Shown: piece by piece, positions 48,371-57,321 of the stretch | How positions within the stretch are numbered: the stretch's first letter is position 1 | How the letters are laid out: every line of letters starts with the position of its first letter | Assembly (NCBI RefSeq): GCF_019837165.1 | Contig: NZ_JAGYHC010000001.1 | Span: forward strand, 62,001 to 126,000 | Direction: 5' to 3' | DNA: 64,000 nt | DNA from: Virgibacillus sp. NKC19-3 | GTDB lineage: Bacteria; Bacillota; Bacilli; Bacillales; Amphibacillaceae | The notes under the pieces: generated by a model | Seen by the model: only the letters and a program-made list of their open reading frames with translations | Told to the model about the DNA's origin: nothing | Databases searched by the model: none | Program-made: the position numbers and the translations under genes

Positions 48371-48720
48371 AAATGACGACTGTTGTAACGATAGAAAACC
48401 TTTAAATGTATAAAACGAAACTTCATTCAGTGAGGTTTTCCCTTCATTCCTACTGAAAGAATAATTGAGTGATTCAGGAATTTATTTCTTTTCTCTATTT
48501 TAAAGATGGAAGTAGATGGTTGGTTATTCTTTGATAGTTTATCAAGTAAATCAAGCTTTACAGCATCATTCCAGAAAGGATGTCTAAAAGGATTCACCCT
48601 TTTAGGCATCCCTTTTAGGATTTGTCTACGTTTTTAAAACCTCCCCACATTTTTTGTGTATGGGAATCTGTATACAGTCAGCTTATAGCCGGCTATTTCT
48701 GATAAGAAAGTTGGGTAAAT
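48371..48720 (+). terminator. phnD-phnC gap with a strong hairpin
   Basis: This 350-bp gap holds no gene. GGATGTCTAAAAGG (48578-48591) pairs with CCTTTTAGGCATCC (48598-48611), followed by CTTTTAGG, a partial terminator that would lower phnCE expression relative to the binding protein. Confidence 0.65.
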
Positions 48721-49494
48721 ATGATTGAATTAAATGACGTTTCAAAAGTCTATTCAAACGGTGTAAAAGGGTTAGAAGATATTAATTTAAAAATTAAGAA
48801 AGGTGAATTTGTATCGATTGTCGGTTTATCAGGCGCTGGTAAATCTACATTGCTTCGTTCGATAAACCGTCTCATTAATATTACTACCGGTGAAATAAAA
48901 ATAGATGGGAAGTCTATCACTGCTGCATCTGAAAAGCAGTTGCGACTAATCCGCAGAGATATCGGGATGATTTTTCAGAGTTTCAATCTTGTAAAGCGTT
49001 CCAGTGTGTTGCGCAATGTGCTCTCTGGGCGTGTTGCTTATAATAATACGTTGCGTACACTTTTAAACCTATTTCCACAAAAAGATGTGGATCTTGCTTT
49101 AGAAGCTTTGGATAGAGTGAATATATTGGATAAAGCCTATACAAGATCCAGTGAACTGTCTGGCGGACAACAACAACGTGTTTCTATCGCACGCACATTG
49201 GCTCAGGAAGCCAAAATAATTCTGGCTGATGAGCCAACAGCATCACTTGATCCAGTAACTACCAAACAGGTCATGGACGATCTCAAAAACATCAACACAG
49301 AAGATGATGCCACGGTTATTATCAACCTGCACTTTGTCGATCTCGCAAAAGAATACTCGACAAGAATCATTGGCCTCCAGGAAGGGAAAGTCGTATTTGA
49401 TGGTACACCAGAAGAGGCAACAGAAGAGGTTTTTGAAGAAATTTATGGTCGCTCCCTACAGGAAGATGAATTGCTCGGGGAGGAAATTCTATGA
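48721..49494 (+). CDS. phnC: Phosphonate ABC transporter ATP-binding protein
   Basis: The 257-residue ATPase energises the PhnE permeases. It has Walker [10 protein letters not shown] (about 36-44), signature ELSGGQQQR, Walker [11 protein letters not shown] and a switch His. Its stop overlaps the next gene by four bases. Confidence 0.94.
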   Translation: MIELNDVSKVYSNGVKGLEDINLKIKKGEFVSIVGLSGAGKSTLLRSINRLINITTGEIKIDGKSITAASEKQLRLIRRDIGMIFQSFNLVKRSSVLRNVLSGRVAYNNTLRTLLNLFPQKDVDLALEALDRVNILDKAYTRSSELSGGQQQRVSIARTLAQEAKIILADEPTASLDPVTTKQVMDDLKNINTEDDATVIINLHFVDLAKEYSTRIIGLQEGKVVFDGTPEEATEEVFEEIYGRSLQEDELLGEEIL

Positions 49495-50285
49495 TGGACA
49501 CAAAACTGAATAGCCCCTTACCGGTAAGGCCTTCAAGGTGGTCATTTTACTTATTTCTCGTTGGTCTGTTTGTAATTGTGTTGCTTAGTGCCATTTATAT
49601 TGGAGCGAACCCGCTTATTTTATTCCAGAACATTGACAATATGGTTGATTTAATTGTCAGTATGTTTCCTCCTGCTTGGTCGTATATAGCTACGACAACG
49701 CCGGCTATGCTGGAGACAATCCGTATGGCACTACTCGGAACAACCATAGGGATGATATTTTCCATTCCTATTATGTTTCTATGCGCACGTAATATTTTCC
49801 GGACCCGCTGGCTAGTGGAATTATCGCGGATCGGTTTGAACGTTTTACGTACGATTCCTGATCTGCTTTTAGCTGCTATTTTTGCTGCAATTCTTGGTTT
49901 CTCACCGCTAGCCGGAATTGTTGCCTTATCTATCTTTTCGATTGGCATTATTGCAAAACTATCCTTTGAGGCGATTGAAAATATTGATAACGGTCCACTG
50001 GAATCAATGACTGCGGTAGGGGCAAATAAATTACAATGGATTGCTTTCGGAGTTGTCCCTCAAATACTCCCACATTTTGTTTCCTATGTGCTTTATACGT
50101 TTGAAATCAATATCCGTGCTGCAGCCATTCTTGGTTTAGTCGGAGCAGGCGGTATTGGTATCTATTATGATCGTGCACTCGGTTTTTTCGCCTACGACCA
50201 GGTGCTGGCGTTAATTCTATATACCTTAGTCGTTGTCATTATTATTGATTTAATTAGTTTGAATATAAGGGAGAAACTGCTATGA
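49491..50285 (+). CDS. phnE: Phosphonate ABC transporter permease 1
   Basis: The 264-residue permease has about six membrane segments and the EAA-type coupling loop ([20 protein letters not shown], then [17 protein letters not shown]). ATG overlaps the phnC stop and its own stop overlaps the second permease, so translation is coupled. Confidence 0.92.
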   Translation: MMDTKLNSPLPVRPSRWSFYLFLVGLFVIVLLSAIYIGANPLILFQNIDNMVDLIVSMFPPAWSYIATTTPAMLETIRMALLGTTIGMIFSIPIMFLCARNIFRTRWLVELSRIGLNVLRTIPDLLLAAIFAAILGFSPLAGIVALSIFSIGIIAKLSFEAIENIDNGPLESMTAVGANKLQWIAFGVVPQILPHFVSYVLYTFEINIRAAAILGLVGAGGIGIYYDRALGFFAYDQVLALILYTLVVVIIIDLISLNIREKLL

Positions 50286-51085
50286 GTCAACGTGATCAAC
50301 TAAAAAAGGCACGAGTCAAAAGAAGAGGAAAACTTGCCCTTCTTCTCATTGCTCTGGTTGTCCTATATGTCTGGGCATTTTCCGGGATTGAGTTCAAGGG
50401 TATCCAAGAAACAGCTGGCCCTGTTACAAAAAACATATTAAAAGGCTTTATTTCGCCAGATTGGAGTTATGTATACAGTCCTGATGGTGAAGATTTAATC
50501 AGAGGGCTAGTGGAAACTCTGGCTATAGCCATTGTTGGTATTGTTCTGTCTGTTATTTTTGCAATTCCCATAGGGCTCTGGGCATCCAAAAACCTAAGCT
50601 CGAACTTTCTTGCTTTCCAAAGCGGTAAGGGTTTACTGAGCTTTATCCGTACGCTTCCTGATATTATTCTTGCCCTTCTTTTTATCAAAGTAGTTGGCCC
50701 TGGTGCATATGCGGGGATGCTGGCCCTTGGTATTGGAGCGATCGGGATGCTGGGTAAATTATATGCGGAAGAAGTCGAAGCAATGGATCCGGGGCCAGTT
50801 GAATCCATTACAGCTGTCGGAGGGAATAAATTGCAGCAGCTTGCCTTTGGAGTCATTCCTCAAGTATTGCCTGGTTTTATTTCTGCAACACTTTATCGTT
50901 TTGAGATCAATATGCGTTCTGCAGCCACCTTGGGTCTTATTGGTGCCGGAGGAATCGGAACATCGTTAATTTTTGCTATTCAAGGACGAACCTGGGATCG
51001 CGTTGGTATGATTCTTATTGGAATTGTCGTCGTTGTATTAATCGTCGACCTGATTTCCAGTGCTTTGAGAAAAAGAATTGTTTAA
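50282..51085 (+). CDS. phnE: Phosphonate ABC transporter permease 2
   Basis: The 267-residue paralogue of the preceding permease has the same coupling loop (AEEVEAMDPGPVESITAVGG, then NKLQQLAFGVIPQVLP). Two PhnE-type permeases in series are usual in Bacillaceae phn-like loci and probably form a heterodimer. Confidence 0.92.
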   Translation: MSQRDQLKKARVKRRGKLALLLIALVVLYVWAFSGIEFKGIQETAGPVTKNILKGFISPDWSYVYSPDGEDLIRGLVETLAIAIVGIVLSVIFAIPIGLWASKNLSSNFLAFQSGKGLLSFIRTLPDIILALLFIKVVGPGAYAGMLALGIGAIGMLGKLYAEEVEAMDPGPVESITAVGGNKLQQLAFGVIPQVLPGFISATLYRFEINMRSAATLGLIGAGGIGTSLIFAIQGRTWDRVGMILIGIVVVVLIVDLISSALRKRIV

Positions 51086-51151
51086 CAGATGGTATAATGA
51101 TTTTATATTTTGTCCCGGTATCATTTGCCAAAGAAAGGGATGTGTATACTT

Positions 51152-52744
51152 TTGGAAAAGAAAAAAATTGTCATATTATTTACAAGTGATGTACATGGAA
51201 AAATCTCACCTTATAACAGTCAGGACAAAAGCCATGATGGGAAAGGTTATGCCAATATTTCTTCCGTTATAGACACAGTGAGAAAAGATGAAGAAAATGT
51301 GATTGTCATTGATAACGGAGATATGTTACAAGGCACCCCACTTTCTCATTACATACTTGCGGAAAAAGAAGATAACAGTCATATTCACCCAGTCATTTCG
51401 GCTTGTAACACTATTCAATATGATGCAGCCGTTGTTGGAAATCATGAATTTAATTACGGTAGGGAAAAACTGGAAAAGGCCGTAAGTGATTCGAATTTCC
51501 CTTGGTTATCTGCCAATATTGTTAAAAAAGGAACGACGGATCCATACTTTGGTACACCGTATATGATCAAAGATTTTGATGGACTTACTGTTGGCATCCT
51601 AGGATTGACAACCAAAAACATTCCCGTATGGGAGCCGGATCGTCACATTGATCGCTTTGATTTTCTGGATCCGGTGGAAACCGCAAAAAAGTGGATCACC
51701 CGTTTAAAGGATGAGGAACAAGTAGATGTTGTCACCATTGCCTATCACGGTGGCTTTGAACATGATCCTATAACAGGGGAGTACTTTGCCGTCAGCAATG
51801 GAGAAAATCAAGGGAATGATCTGCTGGCAAGTCTACCTGAATTAGATGTATTAATTACTGGTCATCAGCATCTGGTTTACCAAGCTGTTACAGAAGCAGA
51901 TATAGCGGTAATTCAATCTGGAACAAAGGGAGAGTTCGTCGGACGCATTGACCTGAACTTCAAAAAAGAACAAGAAGATGACCATTATACATTAGTACAT
52001 CGGAAAACATCGCTCATTTCAGTAAAAGATGTCACGGCAGATGAAGCGATTTTATCAGATATCAAAGAGATAGAAAAGGAAGTAGATGACTGGCTTGATG
52101 AAACATTAACAACCGTATCTGATCCGTCTTCGATGCAGATTGAAGACCCACTGGGTGATGTATGGACAAAGGAACATCCTATGATTGAATGGGTGAATAA
52201 AACCTTTTTAAAAATCACTGGAGCAGATATGGCATCAACAGCCTTTTTTCTCACGCAAGGCATGACATTTGGCCATACGCTTACCAGAAGAGATATTCAC
52301 ACCTTCTATCCGTTTGCCAATACATTAGTCGTGATGGAGGCAACAGGAGAAGAAATAAGGTCGTCACTTGAGTTTAGCGCATCCTTTTTAACATTAGATG
52401 CAGATGGCCATCCTGCGATAAGTGAGGATTGGAAATCTCCACGACTTCTTAGCTATAATTACGATATGTGGGAAGGCATTCAATATACTATTAATCTGCA
52501 AAAACCAAAAGGCGAACGGATTACTTCACTGACATTTCATGGAGAGGCACTGGATTCAAATAAGAAATACCGTGTAGCAACGAGCAGCTACCGAGCAAGC
52601 GGTACGGGTGGCTATGACATGTTTGGTGAAAATAAAATAATCAAAGAATTCCCGTTTGGCGTCACTGAAATGCTGATTGAGGAATTAGAAAACACAGAAG
52701 CGTTTATTCCACAAACCAACCAAAATTGGCAGGTATTGACGTAA
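51152..52744 (+). CDS. 5'-nucleotidase / cyclic phosphodiesterase family metallophosphoesterase
   Basis: The 530-residue protein has the two-metal phosphoesterase motifs DVHG (12-15), DNGDMLQGTP, GNHEFNYG and GHQH, then a 5'-nucleotidase C-terminal domain. No signal peptide is visible, so it would act in the cytoplasm, like B. subtilis YunD. TTG 51152 is well placed after AGAAAGG; an ATG at 51140 is an alternative. It is the fifth gene of the phn cluster and may dephosphorylate imported compounds. Confidence 0.85.
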   Translation: MEKKKIVILFTSDVHGKISPYNSQDKSHDGKGYANISSVIDTVRKDEENVIVIDNGDMLQGTPLSHYILAEKEDNSHIHPVISACNTIQYDAAVVGNHEFNYGREKLEKAVSDSNFPWLSANIVKKGTTDPYFGTPYMIKDFDGLTVGILGLTTKNIPVWEPDRHIDRFDFLDPVETAKKWITRLKDEEQVDVVTIAYHGGFEHDPITGEYFAVSNGENQGNDLLASLPELDVLITGHQHLVYQAVTEADIAVIQSGTKGEFVGRIDLNFKKEQEDDHYTLVHRKTSLISVKDVTADEAILSDIKEIEKEVDDWLDETLTTVSDPSSMQIEDPLGDVWTKEHPMIEWVNKTFLKITGADMASTAFFLTQGMTFGHTLTRRDIHTFYPFANTLVVMEATGEEIRSSLEFSASFLTLDADGHPAISEDWKSPRLLSYNYDMWEGIQYTINLQKPKGERITSLTFHGEALDSNKKYRVATSSYRASGTGGYDMFGENKIIKEFPFGVTEMLIEELENTEAFIPQTNQNWQVLT

Positions 52745-52765
52745 CTTTCTTCTACCTTATAAGAA

Positions 52766-52807
52766 AAATACTGTCTGATTCTATCAATAGAACCGGATGG
52801 TATTTTT
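52766..52807 (+). terminator. Terminator of the phn-phosphoesterase operon
   Basis: An 18-bp stem with wobbles (52766-52783 with 52789-52807) ends in TATTTTT. Confidence 0.8.
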
Positions 52808-53263
52808 ACGTAAACAGCCCAACTTTCGCAGCTGAACAAGAACCTATTAGGAGGCTTTTGGCCCATTGGTAAAATAGCAATTGACGGATGATAAAAAAGC
52901 GGTTACAATCAGTGTGACAAGTTAAGGGTGATGGAGATGTGGAGATCCAACTTTAGGGACGCTTATTTCTGAAAAGGAAATAGGTAATTTTAAAGTTGGA
53001 TTTTTTTGTTCGCCACTACTGGCGATAAGTCAAGTTTATCTCATTTTATTGCGGAAAGGGGCTCAACTAAAACCGCCACTTTTCCGCCATACGCGCCCGC
53101 AGTTTGTACGTTAACCGCGGATTTGCACCTTTACTCTAACTTGAAAATCTTTACAAGGAGAGATGTCATTTTAGAAATAGCAACTTAGAACAACATCTTG
53201 ATGGATATTTGCAAGATGTTAATCCGTAAGACATACTAAATTCAACAACCTAGGAGGATTAAT
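52808..53263 (+). other. glpT upstream region with a nested terminator hairpin
   Basis: ATCCAACTTTA (52945-52955) pairs with TAAAGTTGGAT (52991-53001), directly followed by six further T. An inner stem (52964-52969 with 52977-52982) sits in its loop. It lies 257 bp before glpT and could be an attenuator or the end of a small RNA. Further dyads follow: CGCCACTACTGGCG near 53012-53025 and GCGGAAA with TTTCCGC around 53052-53085. No gene was found. Confidence 0.5.
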
Positions 53264-54625
53264 ATGCTAAAAATGTTTAAACCTGCTAAAGCGGTGGAGA
53301 GGCTACCGGATGATAAGATTGATTCAACGTATAAAAAATTGCGTATGCAAGTCTTTATGGGTATTTTTATTGGTTATGCAGCTTATTATTTAATTCGTAA
53401 AAACTTCTCCATTGCAATGCCTTACTTGCAGGAAGAAGGGTTCTCAAAAGGAGAATTGGGGCTTGCATTATCTGCAGTATCCATTGCTTATGGTATTAGT
53501 AAATTCGTTATGGGTACCGTTTCGGATAGGAGTAATGCTCGTGTATTCTTAGTTGCAGGTTTAATTTTATCTGCGATTATTAATTTACTGATGGGCTTTG
53601 TTCCTGTGTTTACATCAACAACTACGATTATGTTCATCATGCTATTTGTAAATGGTTGGTTCCAAGGCATGGGTTGGCCACCGTCTGGCCGTGTGCTCGT
53701 TCATTGGTTCAGCGTTAGTGAACGTGGAGGTAAGACGGCTATTTGGAATGTTGCACATAATGTAGGTGGAGGATTAATGGCACCATTAGCAACGGCTGGT
53801 GTCGCTATTGGGACATCTTATTTTGGTGCTCGTTTCATTGGATATGAAGGGGTGTTTATTTTTCCAGCAATTATTGCTATTTTAGTGGCCATCGTTGCCT
53901 ATATGCTTACTCGTGATACACCCCAATCTGTTGGTTTACCTCCAATTGAAGAGCATCGAAATGATTATCCAAGTAAGTCAAAAGAGACATTTGAAACGGA
54001 ATTAACGACGAAAGAAATTTTATTCAAGTATGTATTAAATAATAAATGGGTATGGGCAATCGCCTTTGCGAATATTTTTGTTTACTTTGTCCGCTATGGT
54101 GTACTTGATTGGGCACCAACGTATTTAAGTGATGAGAAGGGTTTTAGTATGAATGAATCCAGTTTTGCTTATTTTTTGTATGAATGGGCAGGTATTCCTG
54201 GAACGCTATTATGTGGTTGGATTTCTGACAAAGTATTTAAAGGACGCCGCGGGCCAGCAGGAGTTGTGTTTATGGTCGGAGTGCTAATTGCCGTTCTTGT
54301 TTACTGGTTCAATCCTGCAGGTAACCCGATGATTGACAATATTGCTCTAATTGCCATTGGTTTCTTAATTTATGGACCAGTCATGTTAATTGGTCTGCAA
54401 GCATTAGATTATGTTCCTAAAAAAGCAGCAGGCACCGCTGCTGGATTAACTGGACTATTCGGTTATCTTTTCGGTTCTCTCTCAGCAAATGCGATTATGG
54501 GATTCGTCGTAGATGCGAATGGTTGGGATGCCGGATTTATGCTGTTAACCGGATCTTGCGTTCTTGCGATTGTGTTGTTCGCATTAACATGGAATGTCCG
54601 TGGTCAAGAAGTAGTCAAACATTAA
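53264..54625 (+). CDS. glpT: Glycerol-3-phosphate:phosphate antiporter
   Basis: GlpT imports glycerol 3-phosphate in exchange for phosphate. The 453-residue MFS protein has about 12 membrane helices and organophosphate-antiporter segments: [32 protein letters not shown] and [26 protein letters not shown] precedes the ATG. With the phn genes upstream it gives this region an organophosphate-uptake theme. Confidence 0.94.
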   Translation: MLKMFKPAKAVERLPDDKIDSTYKKLRMQVFMGIFIGYAAYYLIRKNFSIAMPYLQEEGFSKGELGLALSAVSIAYGISKFVMGTVSDRSNARVFLVAGLILSAIINLLMGFVPVFTSTTTIMFIMLFVNGWFQGMGWPPSGRVLVHWFSVSERGGKTAIWNVAHNVGGGLMAPLATAGVAIGTSYFGARFIGYEGVFIFPAIIAILVAIVAYMLTRDTPQSVGLPPIEEHRNDYPSKSKETFETELTTKEILFKYVLNNKWVWAIAFANIFVYFVRYGVLDWAPTYLSDEKGFSMNESSFAYFLYEWAGIPGTLLCGWISDKVFKGRRGPAGVVFMVGVLIAVLVYWFNPAGNPMIDNIALIAIGFLIYGPVMLIGLQALDYVPKKAAGTAAGLTGLFGYLFGSLSANAIMGFVVDANGWDAGFMLLTGSCVLAIVLFALTWNVRGQEVVKH

Positions 54626-54632
54626 TACTTTC

Positions 54633-54673
54633 TAAAGGGCTAACGAAGGATTTTCTCGTTAGCCCTTTATGTT
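54633..54673 (+). terminator. glpT terminator
   Basis: TAAAGGGCTAACGA (54633-54646) pairs exactly with TCGTTAGCCCTTTA (54656-54669). Confidence 0.88.
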
Positions 54674-54736
54674 ATGTTGATGTGGACAGTACGCGCGCTT
54701 TTATTGATACTAGCAATTCAGACATCCATTATACAT

Positions 54737-55127
54737 CAATTTCATGTACCATAGAATGGCTCTAACGTACACGGATTTTCTTATACATCGATTTCATGTA
54801 TCATAGAATGGCTCTCACGTACATGGATTTTCTTATACATCGATTTCATGTACCATAGAATGGCTCTCACGTACACGGATTTTCTTATACATCGATTTCA
54901 TGTACCATAGAATGGCTCTCACGTACACGGATTTTCTTATACATCGATTTCATGTACCATAGAATGGCTCTCACGTACACGGATTTTCTTATACATCGAT
55001 TTCATGTACCATAGAATGGCTCTCACGTACACGGATTTTCTTATACATCAATTTCATGTACCATAGAATGGCTCTCACGTACACGGATTTTCTTATACAT
55101 CGATTTCATGTATCATAGAATGGCTCT
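54737..55127. repeat. 52-bp tandem repeat array (7.5 copies)
   Basis: Units start at 54737, 54789, 54841, 54893, 54945, 54997, 55049 and 55101 (partial), each beginning CGATTTCATG or CAATTTCATG. The copies differ at only a few sites (C/T in GTACC, A/G in CGATT, ACGG/ATGG). Each unit has the small dyad TACAT/ATGTA. The array lies between the glpT terminator and a convergent gene. Confidence 0.97.
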
Positions 55128-55198
55128 ATCGGTATTTTGCTTGATTATGCAGCTTATTATGTCGCTTTTCAATTACCATGCCCATTTCGGGAAGGTAG

Positions 55199-55504
55199 CT
55201 ATTGAACGATTGTTTCCTTTTTACTATAAATTTCATAAGTAAAATATCCAAATAAGTAGCTTATTCCAGCTCCTAAACTAATTGTAGATAGTAGAGAGAT
55301 AGGGAAAAGTAAACTTGAAATAACACCGATAGCGCAACCAAAAAGCATTCCGATTGGTATTAGACTATCTAATACATGCTGAGCTCCTTTTGATTCTTTC
55401 TTACCGAAGTTGCCTTGGTTATATTTACGTTTAAGCCTATAAATTACAAATACTGCTATTCCTCCTACTAGTATAACAGGCGCAATCGCCGTGAGCGTTC
55501 CCAT
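55199..55504 (-). CDS. Small membrane protein of unknown function
   Basis: The 101-residue protein has an N-terminal membrane span (IAPVILVGGIAVFVIYRL), a basic linker and two further spans. GGAGG lies properly before the ATG. The family was not recognised. It is followed on the same strand order by another small membrane protein gene at 55562-55807. Confidence 0.7.
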   Translation of the reverse strand: MGTLTAIAPVILVGGIAVFVIYRLKRKYNQGNFGKKESKGAQHVLDSLIPIGMLFGCAIGVISSLLFPISLLSTISLGAGISYLFGYFTYEIYSKKETIVQ

Positions 55505-55561
55505 GTTGGAACCTCCTTCATTTATTATATGGTTCGCCCTATTTTTATTTCCATGTAACTA

Positions 55562-55807
55562 TCATGTTGAGAATCGTTTTATCGTTTTTGGAACTAGATA
55601 AACCACTAATGCAGCTCCAATCGCAATTAAAATGGTAGAAAGATACGAATCTCTATGCAAAACAACCTCTTGGGGTAAATGTCCACTTGTCTTCCAAGCC
55701 TCTGCTATGCCAGGAGTATAGAAAGCGGTGACGATCATACCTAAGGACCACTGAATGAAGAAAAAGATAAATACGAAGCTTACGATGGATAGAATGACTC
55801 TCTTCAC
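55562..55807 (-). CDS. Small two-span membrane protein
   Basis: The 81-residue protein has spans near residues 3-25 and 50-72 separated by a polar loop. GTG 55807 has GGAGGGG about 6 nt upstream; the TTG at 55822 overlaps that site. It lies 57 bp upstream of the next minus-strand gene and is probably co-transcribed. The function is unknown. Confidence 0.65.
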   Translation of the reverse strand: MKRVILSIVSFVFIFFFIQWSLGMIVTAFYTPGIAEAWKTSGHLPQEVVLHRDSYLSTILIAIGAALVVYLVPKTIKRFST

Positions 55808-56292
55808 TTTACTCCCCTCCAATTAATATGAATTCGAAATATTTGTATACATTATAACATGTATGATTAAACGATTAATACTCAAAAAAGGCATTCGAGA
55901 ATTGTATGTAATCCATTGGTGGTTAATAAACAAATGAAAAAAAGTTGAAGTCCGGCATTTCCCAATAGGAATTAATATGCCTGTTCAAATTAAATCTATT
56001 TTTGTCGGAATTTGTCTATAACTCATTGAACTTTTTTCAATATTAATACTGTTTTTTATGTTAACATGAAATTAATTACTGCAATGTGAAAAATTAAGGG
56101 GGTTCATATTGTAAACTGTATTATTATAGTGCGTTTATTAGTGTTATTAATACTTTCATCATTTACATTAGCCTATACCATTGGAATTGGAGGAATTTTA
56201 GAGTCCGTTTAGCATTCCTAGGCTATTGTGTAGGGAAATATTTTTTAAATACTTGAGGAGGAGTACGTCAATTGTAAAGGGGAAAAAATATT
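55808..56292 (+). other. Intergenic region with a possible 34-residue hydrophobic peptide
   Basis: A frame at 56108-56212 would encode a hydrophobic peptide ending in TLAYTIGIGGILESV, with AGGGGG upstream, but its only well-spaced initiation codon is ATT. A GTG at 56129 is an alternative without a ribosome site. The rest of the region is AT-rich with no gene seen. Confidence 0.3.
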
Positions 56293-56898
56293 ATGAGAAG
56301 GATTGTTATTAGTTTCTTAATTGTTTTTATATTAAGCGCATGTTCGCAGGGGGAGAATACTGACACGACAGAAGAGGAAATTCTTCATACGGAGGACGTG
56401 GAAGTTCCTAGTGAAATTTTCACTTCTGAAAAACAAAATAATGAACTTGACGAAGAAGAAATAAAATCAAGCATAAGACTATATCTTGACAGTCATGAAG
56501 ACTTAGATAGCGCTAGTTATCCTTTGCAAAATAAGATATATGAAGAAGAAGAATTAAATAAAGATGAATTAGAGAAGCTATCCGACATCATCGAGCTAAC
56601 AAAAGAAAATGATGAGAATTTTTTTAACTATATCTCAAATAACACTTTACCTGAAGGTTATCAAGGAGAGTCTAAAAGAATCAGCCAGTACATTACAACT
56701 TACAATGAGATACTTTATGAACTAGAAGCAATGTTCAATGACCTTATGGCGGAAGCAAAAAAAGGAAAATTTCCAGAAGTAAACATCACATCAATAATGA
56801 ATAAGACTGATGTGGTGAATGGAAGAGAACAGAATAAAATAGAGGCGTTTCTTGATAAGAAAAATATTAAAACAAAAGCATTTGGAAGGGAACATTAA
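56293..56898 (+). CDS. NDxxF-type lipoprotein
   Basis: The 201-residue protein has a lipoprotein signal with lipobox LSAC (Cys17) and a charged, acidic helical body. The segment ENDENFFNYI recalls the NDxxF motif of a Bacillus lipoprotein family of unknown role. AAAGGGG lies before the ATG. Confidence 0.7.
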   Translation: MRRIVISFLIVFILSACSQGENTDTTEEEILHTEDVEVPSEIFTSEKQNNELDEEEIKSSIRLYLDSHEDLDSASYPLQNKIYEEEELNKDELEKLSDIIELTKENDENFFNYISNNTLPEGYQGESKRISQYITTYNEILYELEAMFNDLMAEAKKGKFPEVNITSIMNKTDVVNGREQNKIEAFLDKKNIKTKAFGREH

Positions 56899-56925
56899 GG
56901 AAAAAATTAATCCCAATTGACACTT

Positions 56926-56965
56926 AAAAGGGTGTCCCGAATTTACGTCGGGATGCCCTTTTAAC
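56926..56965 (+). terminator. Lipoprotein gene terminator
   Basis: AAAAGGGTGTCCCGA (56926-56940) pairs with TCGGGATGCCCTTTT (56948-56962) with one wobble. Confidence 0.88.
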
Positions 56966-57321
56966 ACTTTTAGCTATTATTGATTACTTCTACTAGATTT
57001 TACGTCAATGACATATCATTTATTATTACTTATCCAGTGATTTACCACATAATGCTAATAAGTTGAATTCGCTATTGAATTGACCCGAATCTGCCATCTT
57101 CAGCCCCATCAGTGACAAAGAATAGCCCCAGTTATGACAAAGAGTGTTCCACTATGGAGTAAAAAGTGGTGAGATATGCTTTAAATCTTGTAATTGTGTC
57201 TTTTTAAAATAAAGCAGGAAAAACGCATATAATAGTTTCTATTAAAAAAATGAACATAAAATTGATATAATAGAAATATAATATCACTCAGAGACTTGTA
57301 CTGAAACGAGGAGGCCTACGG
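56966..57321. other. Intergenic region upstream of the PBP gene
   Basis: No gene was seen. TATAAT-like boxes near 57267 and 57280 in an AT-rich stretch could be the PBP promoter. Confidence 0.35.

Noticed and set aside
53006-53188. 60-codon plus-strand frame before glpT
   Set aside because: It begins in the T-run of a hairpin, lacks a ribosome site and shows no motif.
54737-55127. CRISPR array
   Set aside because: The 52-bp period has no unique spacers; whole units are repeated almost identically, so it is a tandem repeat. No cas genes are present.
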